A stretch of 5,165 nt of DNA from Nannocystaceae bacterium (GTDB taxonomy: Bacteria > Myxococcota_A > Polyangia > Nannocystales > Nannocystaceae). Of this stretch, positions 1 to 5,165 are shown piece by piece (within the stretch, counting starts at the first letter, position 1; each line of letters starts with the position of its first letter). Under the pieces are notes generated by a model. The model did no database searches. It saw only the letters and a program-made list of their open reading frames with translations, and was not told where the DNA came from. The stretch lies in NCBI GenBank assembly GCA_016763875.1, contig JAESSZ010000476.1, positions 1 through 5,165 of the forward strand. The letters run 5' to 3'. The position numbers and the translations under genes are program-made.

Positions 1-1902
1 ATTGGTCCCCACACTGGCGTATGCGTCGCGAAGATGAGCACGCATCTCCGCCCTGGTCGGACCAAGTCGTTGAAGTCGCAGACGTCGCTCGCTGCCTGAG
101 AGCGTCCAGATCTGTTCTAGCTCTCTGTGGAGTTGTTGCGATGCCTCCCGGTACTGCCGCATGCTCGCAGCCCGTTGGGCGCGCGCTTGCGAAGACAGAC
201 CGGGCACAATGGCGGCACCTCGAAGCTCGCGCAAGGCTCGGGCTCTGGAGCGGCGGGCGGTTTGTGCGGCTTCGGCTGAACGTCCTTGTGCCAGTTGCAG
301 CGCAATCGCTCGCATCGCACTCAGTCGCAATCCAGCCACTAGCCCCTCGCGCCCGTGGTCGAACCCCGCTGCGGCGACGGCGGCGTCCACCCCTCGTTCT
401 GCTTCCAGATACGCATGCAGAGCCCGTTCTGGTTGATTTCGCGCTTCGGCGATCTCCCCTCGAAGGACAGCAAAAAACCAAGCGAGGATCGGGTCGGAAG
501 GAGGCGCCGACATTGCATCGACGATCGCCTGCGCCGCCCTAGCATCCCCATGCGCGAGAGCGAGAGCCGCATGCGCCATCGCGACGTAGCGTGTTTGCTC
601 TTTGCTCAGATCGCCGTCATCGATCGCGGCGAGTCGCGTCTCGAGTGCCGCGTAGTCTTTACGAACGAGCGCTTCGAACGCAAAGTTAAAACGAGCCTCT
701 TGGCGGGCAACACGAAGGACGGCACTGGAGTCCACGTCACAACCATGGCCCGGCTCAACTAAGTCGAGTGCACGTATGAGCAGTCGTCCCGCATCAAGGT
801 CAGATCCGGTAACCAGGTTTGCTACCGCCAGCCCCCATCCTGCGTTGGATAGATACGATGAGTCCTCGCACGCACGGGCTGGAGGGCGGTGCTCAAGAAG
901 TGCCAACATCCTTGTCACAGCCGCCTGACTGTCCTCGACACGCCCGAGCGCGGCCAACAACGGCAGACGATCGGTCAGTGCGCCGAGTTCATCCTCCACG
1001 ATCCCCAAACGCGCAGCGCGTCGCTGGGACAAGCCAAGCGCATCGAGTGCGGTGCGATGATCGTGCCGCAGCAGCGCGAGTCTGGCTCGAAATAGGTCGT
1101 AGCGCACCGTCTGCAGCGCGTCCGAGACCCTCGGCATGTACAACTCAGCGATCCGGCCGACGAACACGGCATCCGCCTCTTGTGCGTAGGTGCCGTGCAG
1201 GTGTTGGAGGAGGTGGACAATGTCGATCGCCGTTGAGATCTCGGCGTCATTGAGCGCGAGCGTCAGGCCGGTATGGCCGGTCTCAATCGCACGGACGGGA
1301 TTACCCATGCGAAGGTGTAGCTTTACGAGTGCGTGGTACGTGCGTGCGCGCGCAAACCCACCGAGTGTCGGTATCGCGGATTGCAGCGCTTCCTTCGCGC
1401 GGCTCAGAGCGAATGTATCCAAAGGTTCACCCCGGGAGAGGTCGCGCATGACGGCGTCCAGCGTTGGCGTTGCGTCAGCCTCCTCCAAGGTCAGGATCCA
1501 ACCCCCGCTGTCCACCACGGCCGTATCCGCCACAATTCGCAGCCGTGTCGCGCCCGCGGGGATCTGAACCCCCGCCGTCCATCCGACTCCGTCGCTTGCA
1601 CGATGGATCTTCGCGTCCACCAAGGAACCATCGACGAAGATCTGAGGGGCTCGGTCAGCCCCGACCCACAGACCCAGTCGAGTCTCACCCCCGCGAATAC
1701 TGCATACCAGCGGCACTCGTGTCGAAGACAAACATCCAGAGAACTCGACACGCGGGCTCGAGCTCGCGACCGTTGCCGAACCATCCGGCTCACCAATCGG
1801 CACAGTGCGCGCCCCCTCGCTAGGAGCCGTGGCCTCAACAAAACAGCCAGGAGCCCAACCCAGCACCAGCACTATGACAAGGCGAGGGATCGAAATCCTC
1901 AT
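1..1902 (-). CDS. TPR-type lipoprotein, probable CHAT-domain protein (3' end outside window)
   Basis: The frame is open for 634 codons from ATG at 1902 to base 1, with no stop, so the C-terminus is missing. Residues 1-20 look like a signal peptide: basic R2/R7, a hydrophobic LVIVLVLGW stretch, then APGC with C20 as a possible lipidated cysteine. The lipobox is imperfect because P is at -2. Residues 21-50 are a low-complexity Ser/Ala/Pro linker. Residues 52-140 appear beta-rich and carry C57 and C67. From about 160 to 560 the chain is Ala/Leu/Arg-rich and helical, with degenerate TPR-like pairs such as ARTYHALVKLHLRMGNPVRAIE (split: ARTYHALVKL, then HLRMGNPVRAIE). Residues 541-560 (AAQTARRSRARALREL) followed by a charged coiled region to 628 resemble the segment that precedes CHAT caspase-like domains in TPR-CHAT proteins. 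The CHAT domain itself is not visible, so that call is inference. It is divergent from the sigma gene. Codon use is less GC3-biased than in the right-hand gene. An alternative is a plain TPR lipoprotein. Confidence 0.8.
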   Translation of the reverse strand, partial: MRISIPRLVIVLVLGWAPGCFVEATAPSEGARTVPIGEPDGSATVASSSPRVEFSGCLSSTRVPLVCSIRGGETRLGLWVGADRAPQIFVDGSLVDAKIHRASDGVGWTAGVQIPAGATRLRIVADTAVVDSGGWILTLEEADATPTLDAVMRDLSRGEPLDTFALSRAKEALQSAIPTLGGFARARTYHALVKLHLRMGNPVRAIETGHTGLTLALNDAEISTAIDIVHLLQHLHGTYAQEADAVFVGRIAELYMPRVSDALQTVRYDLFRARLALLRHDHRTALDALGLSQRRAARLGIVEDELGALTDRLPLLAALGRVEDSQAAVTRMLALLEHRPPARACEDSSYLSNAGWGLAVANLVTGSDLDAGRLLIRALDLVEPGHGCDVDSSAVLRVARQEARFNFAFEALVRKDYAALETRLAAIDDGDLSKEQTRYVAMAHAALALAHGDARAAQAIVDAMSAPPSDPILAWFFAVLRGEIAEARNQPERALHAYLEAERGVDAAVAAAGFDHGREGLVAGLRLSAMRAIALQLAQGRSAEAAQTARRSRARALRELRGAAIVPGLSSQARAQRAASMRQYREASQQLHRELEQIWTLSGSERRLRLQRLGPTRAEMRAHLRDAYASVGTN

Positions 1903-1922
1903 TCGAGGACCCGATTCTACAC

Positions 1923-1947
1923 GGCTGTGCGTGCATACCAGCACACC
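1923..1947. repeat. Bulged inverted repeat in the divergent intergenic region
   Basis: GGCTGTGC (1923-1930) pairs with GCACACC (1941-1947) when one C is bulged, leaving a 10-base loop. It lies between the two possible -10 hexamers. It could be a second protein-binding site, or chance in GC-rich DNA. Confidence 0.25.
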
Positions 1948-1951
1948 GTCA

Positions 1952-1971
1952 ATAGCAGGTACCCATGCTAT
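1952..1971. promoter_or_regulatory. 20-bp dyad, candidate operator
   Basis: ATAGCA at 1952-1957 is the exact inverted repeat of TGCTAT at 1966-1971, with an 8-bp spacer (GGTACCCA). The right arm overlaps the possible -10 hexamer of the sigma gene. A dyad of this size in a divergent intergenic region could bind a dimeric regulator. The dyad is seen directly; the operator role is inference. Confidence 0.35.
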
Positions 1972-1988
1972 AGCTGTCCGACTCCCGA

Positions 1989-2663
1989 ATGCAGGACGAC
2001 GCGCACAGCATCGAACGAGCGCTTGCTGGGGACCGGGAGTCAACAGGCGCACTCGTTTCACGACTGCGCCCTATCGTGCAGGTCGAGGTGGCACATCTGC
2101 TCTTGCGTCTGGTACCTCCCAAGGGCCAAAGTGCCCGTCAGGAGCTCGAGGACCTCGTGCAAGATGTTTTCCTGTCGCTGTGGGACCGCGATGGCTACCT
2201 CTTGCGCCGTTGGGATGCCGAGCGCGGCCGAACGCTCGAGAGCTACGTACGACTCGTTTCCCGATCCCGGGCACTGGACGTCCTGCGTAGCCGACGTCGT
2301 GGCCCGTGGCACACCCATCCGACGGACCCAGCGGTGCTTGAGGGTCTCGCCGGGTCGAGCGATGCCACCTCCCGCCTAGCGGCGAGGGAGAACCTTCGCG
2401 CCCTGCAGACCAAGCTCCGCGCCCACCTCTCGGTACGGGATCAGTCCCTGTTCGTCGCACTCTTCGTCGAGGAGCGATCCGCGGTGGAAGTGGCCGCGAC
2501 TATGGGCATGAGCACGGATGCTGTCTATCAGTTCGGGAGCCGCCTTCGACGTAAGATTCTGCCAGCGCTCATGGGAGGGGCGGGCGTGGACCCCAAGAAG
2601 AAGAACAGTCCCAAAGCGGATTTAATCTCAGGTCCGCAGGCTGCGGCGAGTAGGAGAGAGTGA
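1989..2663 (+). CDS. ECF-type RNA polymerase sigma factor
   Basis: This 224-residue protein has the two-domain layout of the sigma-70 ECF group, which directs RNA polymerase to alternative promoters. Sigma region 2 covers about residues 18-104, with the core-binding helix ELEDLVQDVFLSLWDR (52-67) and the basic DVLRSRRR end (97-104). A polar linker (105-130) follows. Region 4 covers about 132-192, with an HTH at SAVEVAATMGMSTDAVYQFGSRLRRK (split near 164-189: SAVEVAATMG, then STDAVYQFGSRLRRK). There is no sigma-3 domain. The start is fixed because an in-frame TAG lies at 1971-1973 and no ATG or GTG lies between it and 1989; no Shine-Dalgarno is present. Residues 195-224 are an extra tail with DPKKKN, outside the usual fold. 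The next gene begins 4 bp after the stop, which suggests the pair acts together. The ECF subgroup cannot be named from sequence alone. Confidence 0.9.
   Translation: MQDDAHSIERALAGDRESTGALVSRLRPIVQVEVAHLLLRLVPPKGQSARQELEDLVQDVFLSLWDRDGYLLRRWDAERGRTLESYVRLVSRSRALDVLRSRRRGPWHTHPTDPAVLEGLAGSSDATSRLAARENLRALQTKLRAHLSVRDQSLFVALFVEERSAVEVAATMGMSTDAVYQFGSRLRRKILPALMGGAGVDPKKKNSPKADLISGPQAAASRRE
2653..2660 (+). promoter_or_regulatory. Ribosome binding site for the GTG start at 2668
   Basis: GGAGAGAG lies inside the last codons of the sigma gene, 7 nt before the GTG. It is the only clear Shine-Dalgarno at a gene start in the window, and it supports GTG 2668 as the start and coupling to translation of the sigma gene. 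Confidence 0.7.
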
Positions 2664-2667
2664 AACC

Positions 2668-3447
2668 GTGAAAGACCTCGAAAAACCGCTGCAACGGCTG
2701 ATCGAGCTTGAGCGCGAGCAGGCGCAAGATCGCGCCGACGATCGCGCCGACGATCGTGCTGGAGGTTGGACCGATGTGACCGCTGGAACCCGCTCGGTCC
2801 AGGACGCGGCTGCACAGGCACGGGAAGGCGGAGCATCCGAAGCTGATCTTGAGCTGGCCAGCGCCCTGTTCACGCCGCTGTCGGATGAATTCGAACGCGG
2901 ACTGACAGAGCGGCTAGTTGGGGCCTCGAAGCAAAACGCACCCGTGGTGACCCGCACCGCCTGGTTCACGGGGCCACGATTGGCTGCCGTGATCGCAGTC
3001 GCTGCCGCCGCGATCCTATGGTTCTACCGACCCAGCGGGGGCCCCGATCGTGGCCACTCCGGACCCGAGCTTATCGCCAGCGTCCCCGCGCACGAGATGT
3101 GGATCGAAGGCACAGCCCAGGTTCGGAGTCACGCGACCGACTCTCCACCTCGTGCCTTCGCTGGCCAAGCGCTCGTATTCTTCCTGCGTCCGGAGTCCGC
3201 GTACAAGGCCCCCCCTCACGTGTGGGCCTGCATCGCGCAGGAAGGGACTCTGCGACCCGTGGAGGTGGTGCAGCAGGAACGACATGGCCAGGTCGTCGAG
3301 GCCACCGTCGCCATACCGAGTGACCTTGCTGCGGGACGCTGGGAGTTGGTCGCGTTCATTTCGCATGACGCTGTCGCCGAGGATGCGTGCGCCGTGGCGG
3401 CGACAAAGAGCATTGTTATCGAGCGGCGGCCATTCATCGTGCAATAA
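2668..3447 (+). CDS. Single-pass membrane protein, likely sigma-factor partner (anti-sigma-like)
   Basis: This protein of 259 residues is encoded 4 bp downstream of the sigma gene and uses a GTG start with a good ribosome binding site. Residues 1-100 are hydrophilic and charged, with a Glu/Arg/Gln-rich probable helix (2-20), a DRAD repeat (21-32) and an acidic helix LASALFTPLSDEFERGL (63-79). One transmembrane helix lies at about 104-120 (LAAVIAVAAAAILWFY), preceded by R104 and followed by R121. Residues 121-259 should be extracytoplasmic and look beta-rich (ALVFFLRPES, VEATVAIPSDL, GRWELVAFISH), with C188 and C241 as a possible disulfide. Topology and position fit a membrane-bound regulator of the neighbouring sigma factor. 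The zinc-binding HxxxCxxC motif of classical ZAS anti-sigma factors is absent, so the anti-sigma role is inferred only. I do not recognise a named family. Alternatively it could be a sensor or scaffold for the divergent lipoprotein. Confidence 0.82.
   Translation: MKDLEKPLQRLIELEREQAQDRADDRADDRAGGWTDVTAGTRSVQDAAAQAREGGASEADLELASALFTPLSDEFERGLTERLVGASKQNAPVVTRTAWFTGPRLAAVIAVAAAAILWFYRPSGGPDRGHSGPELIASVPAHEMWIEGTAQVRSHATDSPPRAFAGQALVFFLRPESAYKAPPHVWACIAQEGTLRPVEVVQQERHGQVVEATVAIPSDLAAGRWELVAFISHDAVAEDACAVAATKSIVIERRPFIVQ
2728..2763 (+). repeat. 12-bp in-frame tandem repeat (DRAD)
   Basis: Two exact copies of GATCGCGCCGAC (2728-2739, 2740-2751) are followed by a third diverged copy (2752-2763, GATCGTGCTGGA). 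The unit is four codons, so copy changes keep the frame. It encodes DRAD-DRAD-DRAG at residues 21-32 of the membrane protein, in its cytoplasmic arm. Confidence 0.85.
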
Positions 3448-3575
3448 CGACACCGCGGTCACTCTGCTGAGTTGCACCGCTTGCACGTGGGTCGCAACGT
3501 GCCGCGGCAACCTGGCCTTGCCACCATGCGACAAGGCGTGGCTGAACGCGCATCCGTGGCTGCCGCGGAGACAGC
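3448..3575. other. Convergent intergenic region
   Basis: These 128 bp lie between two convergent stops (TAA at 3445-3447 plus, TAG at 3578-3576 minus). They hold a perfect 10-bp palindrome TGCCGCGGCA (3500-3509), a GTTGC/GCAAC pair (3471-3475 and 3494-3498), and a GGCTG/CAGCC pair (3558-3562 and 3572-3576). No RNA gene or small reading frame with a ribosome binding site was seen. Confidence 0.6.
3515..3537. terminator. Possible weak bidirectional terminator hairpin
   Basis: GCCTTG (3515-3520) pairs with CAAGGC (3532-3537) across an 11-base loop, midway between the two convergent genes. There is no T-tract on either side. It may be one of several alternative structures here, so intrinsic termination is only a guess from position. 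Confidence 0.2.
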
Positions 3576-5165
3576 CTACTGTCGGTCCCCCGCGATGATC
3601 TCGATCGCCCGTTCGCCCTCACCGTCGGAGACCGTGACCTCGTACGGCCGCTCCCGCTCCACACGTTGGCGCCCGAGCAGCGCAGCCGCAGTCTGGGCGC
3701 CGAGTTCTGCGACGCTGCGGCCGTCGATCGCCACGATTCGGTCGCCCGCCAACACGCCCGCAACCGCTGCGGGTCCGTCGGGCTCCACGCGAGCGACCCA
3801 CAGCCCGGCCGCGGTGTGCGACCCAGTGGGCGGCCGCGCTTCGCCGGGAGGACCGAACGACGGCACAGCGCGGAGGCCTAGCGTACCCTGGCTGTCGTCG
3901 GCGACGGCCGGGGAAGTCAGCACCACGATGTCGCCCAGGTCGTGCGTGATTCCAGAGCCCAGCGCCAAGTGGACTCCGCCAACGCCGATGCTCCCTGGAG
4001 TCGACGGCGTCGCGCCACGGTGGAACGCCAACGTCACCTCCCCGACCGGGATCCGGCCGACGCTGAAGCGGCCGGCCGCGTCCGTCACAACACCCTCGCC
4101 CGTCCCACGAAACCCGCCCCCGCCCAGTCGAAGAAAGTTGTTCCCCATGAACGTCTGCACGGTCACCGAAAGACCTGCCACTGGTTCGCCTTCGATCGAG
4201 ACGGTTCGGCCGGTGGTCCTCGCCCACGGCTCCAGCTCAAACGACAGCTCGGTTGGTGCGCTGGAGGCAACGTCGATCGAGGTCGTCAGGCTTCCCTCGG
4301 GCGCCGTGATCTCCAGTGTGCTTTCGCCGGTCCTAAGGCGATCGAGTTCGAACGATCCGTCTTCGGAGATGAACGTACGGTCGAACAGCCGAGCGCTCGC
4401 GATGTGGAAGGTCGTGACAGCCGTTCCGTTCGCCGTGATGTGACCGCGCACCCCTCCCCGCTGCCGTAGCTCGAGCTCGACTTGAGCACCTGCGACAACC
4501 GCCTCGCGCTGCGCGCCCGCGTCCCCATCCGCGCTCCAGACGTACAGGATGTGATCGCCGGCCCCGACGTGCTCAAAGGAGAACACGCCGTCGGGGCCGG
4601 TGAGTAGCAGTGGCCGCCCGGGTCCAGACTCGCCTGGGCTTCGCCGCAGTGCGACCCAGGCGTCGCTGCGCGGTTCCCCCTGCGGGCCGAGCACCACCCC
4701 CGACACAACACCGTCGGGGACATGGACCGACACCTGCAAATCGTCAACCGGGTCGGACCCAATTTTGAGCGTCGGGCCACCCGCACCGTCGGCCCCCCGG
4801 ACCACGAGCGTCATGCCCTCGCGGCCGGTCACCGTGATCCCGTAGTTCCCGGCGGGCACACCGAGCAGTTCGAACCCGCCTTCGCCGTCGGTCACCCCAG
4901 ACCGCGGGTCTGCCCCGGGCCGATCCTCAACAAGGGCGACGGTCGTGTTCGAGACCGCCACGCCAGCTTGGTCGGTCACGACGCCGCGCACCGAGGCTCG
5001 CGGGCGCAGATCCACGACGATATCGGACAATCCCTGCGCGGGGATCGAGACAGCGAGTTCGCCGTGACTGCCGTCGGCCCCCTCGGCCACAAGCGTCCAC
5101 TGCCCCGCAGGTACCGACGCCAGGACAAATCCACCGTCATCTTGGCTGCGTGCGAACACCGGCTC
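3576..5165 (-). CDS. Carboxypeptidase-regulatory-like repeat protein with C-terminal PDZ domain (5' end outside window)
   Basis: The frame is open to the right edge (codons Glu-Pro precede the valine at 5159), so the N-terminus and any signal peptide are missing; 529 codons are visible. Numbering from the edge, there is a partial beta-sandwich repeat (1-55) and four more at about 57-147, 152-232, 236-312 and 315-417. Each carries the signature of a G-x-V/I start, a D-G/A-x-G-x-F turn and a P/G-A/V-G-x-Y/W/L closing strand, for example GEGGFELLGVPAGNY and DAAGRFSVGRIPVGE. This pattern fits CarboxypepD_reg/transthyretin-like domains. Residues about 424-525 form a PDZ domain: AGLWVARVEPDGPAAVAGV followed by LAGDRIVAIDGRSV. 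No cysteine and no hydrophobic membrane segment is visible. Such proteins are usually secreted or periplasmic, and PDZ domains bind peptide C-termini. Substrate and role are unknown. It is convergent with the sigma operon and has strong GC3 codon bias. Confidence 0.85.
   Translation of the reverse strand, partial: EPVFARSQDDGGFVLASVPAGQWTLVAEGADGSHGELAVSIPAQGLSDIVVDLRPRASVRGVVTDQAGVAVSNTTVALVEDRPGADPRSGVTDGEGGFELLGVPAGNYGITVTGREGMTLVVRGADGAGGPTLKIGSDPVDDLQVSVHVPDGVVSGVVLGPQGEPRSDAWVALRRSPGESGPGRPLLLTGPDGVFSFEHVGAGDHILYVWSADGDAGAQREAVVAGAQVELELRQRGGVRGHITANGTAVTTFHIASARLFDRTFISEDGSFELDRLRTGESTLEITAPEGSLTTSIDVASSAPTELSFELEPWARTTGRTVSIEGEPVAGLSVTVQTFMGNNFLRLGGGGFRGTGEGVVTDAAGRFSVGRIPVGEVTLAFHRGATPSTPGSIGVGGVHLALGSGITHDLGDIVVLTSPAVADDSQGTLGLRAVPSFGPPGEARPPTGSHTAAGLWVARVEPDGPAAVAGVLAGDRIVAIDGRSVAELGAQTAAALLGRQRVERERPYEVTVSDGEGERAIEIIAGDRQ
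3581..3870 (-). other. PDZ domain region of the right-hand gene
   Basis: This stretch encodes the C-terminal PDZ-like module. The visible hallmarks are the carboxylate-binding-loop equivalent AAGLWV, the VEPDGPAAVAGV strand-helix and the LAGDRIVAIDGRSV strand pair typical of bacterial HtrA/Tsp-type PDZ domains. The terminal strands (RPYEVTVSDGEGERAIEII) finish the fold 4 residues before the stop, so the domain is complete. No protease catalytic domain precedes it within the visible part. Confidence 0.75.

Larger units (their letters stand above)
1903..1988. promoter_or_regulatory. Divergent intergenic region holding both promoters
   Basis: These 86 bp separate the starts of the minus-strand TPR lipoprotein and the plus-strand sigma factor, so promoters for both should lie here. 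A TATAGC hexamer at 1969-1974 could be the -10 element for the sigma gene, with a poor -35 (CCGTCA, 1946-1951) 17 bp upstream. On the minus strand TAGAAT (1919-1914) could be the -10 for the lipoprotein gene. Each hexamer ends only 14 or 11 nt before its ATG, which would give very short leaders. Neither start has a recognisable Shine-Dalgarno sequence. The hexamer calls are weak pattern matches. No GGAAC-type ECF -35 motif was seen. Confidence 0.45.

Noticed and set aside
21..542. 173-codon plus-strand open frame near the left edge
   Set aside because: It is a shadow of the uninterrupted minus-strand frame; the composition is Arg/Pro-rich and has no domain features.
1333..2379. 348-codon plus-strand open frame
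   Set aside because: It lies antisense to the TPR lipoprotein, crosses the intergenic region and overlaps the sigma gene. Its product is rich in Arg, Ser, Thr, Cys and Pro with no recognisable domain, as expected for a shadow frame in GC-rich DNA.
2071..2460. Minus-strand open frame inside the sigma gene
   Set aside because: It is antisense to well-supported sigma regions 2 and 4; the product is Gly/Arg/Pro-rich without a fold signature.
3500..3509. Palindrome TGCCGCGGCA as a terminator
   Set aside because: It has no loop when folded as a hairpin and no T-tract; it could equally be chance in GC-rich DNA.
3472..4443. 323-codon plus-strand open frame
   Set aside because: It is antisense to the PDZ/repeat gene, whose domain signatures are clear. 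The product is low-complexity Pro/Ser/Thr/Arg.
5157..5159. GTG as start of the right-hand gene
   Set aside because: The frame continues without a stop to the window edge, and the residues after GTG (DDGGFVLASVPAG) are already the middle of a beta-sandwich repeat, so the true start is outside.
1..5165. RNA genes, CRISPR arrays, insertion sequences or attachment sites
   Set aside because: No tRNA-like cloverleaf, regularly spaced repeats, transposase-like frame or terminal inverted repeats were seen by reading both strands.

Overview
The base composition is GC-rich on both strands, and the gene types are an ECF sigma factor, a single-pass membrane partner, a TPR-type lipoprotein and a PDZ protein built of carboxypeptidase-regulatory-like repeats. 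Together they suggest a chromosomal segment of a myxobacterium-like organism (Myxococcota, perhaps Polyangia/Sandaracinus- or Haliangium-like). This assignment rests on general family knowledge and was not searched.

Layout. (1) Bases 1-1902, minus strand: one uninterrupted reading frame of 634 codons that runs off the left edge. It starts with a lipoprotein-like signal peptide, then a small beta-rich segment, then a long TPR-like helical region. It ends where the C-terminal CHAT (caspase-like) domain of such proteins would normally begin. (2) Bases 1903-1988: an 86-bp divergent intergenic region with a 6+6 bp dyad, a bulged inverted repeat, and no clear Shine-Dalgarno sequence for either gene. 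(3) Bases 1989-2663, plus strand: an ECF-type sigma factor. (4) Bases 2668-3447, plus strand: a single-pass membrane protein with an N-terminal cytoplasmic arm and an extracytoplasmic domain. It starts 4 bp after the sigma stop and is probably co-transcribed and translationally coupled. (5) Bases 3448-3575: a convergent intergenic region with only weak hairpins. (6) Bases 3576-5165, minus strand: the C-terminal 529 codons of a large secreted or surface protein, with five visible beta-sandwich repeats followed by a terminal PDZ domain. It runs off the right edge.

Working model (inference): genes 1, 3 and 4 form one divergent module. The sigma factor would drive transcription, the membrane protein would control or sense for it, and the TPR/CHAT-type lipoprotein would be the envelope effector or sensor. 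The right-hand PDZ/repeat gene is convergent, has much stronger GC3 codon bias, and is probably an unrelated neighbour.
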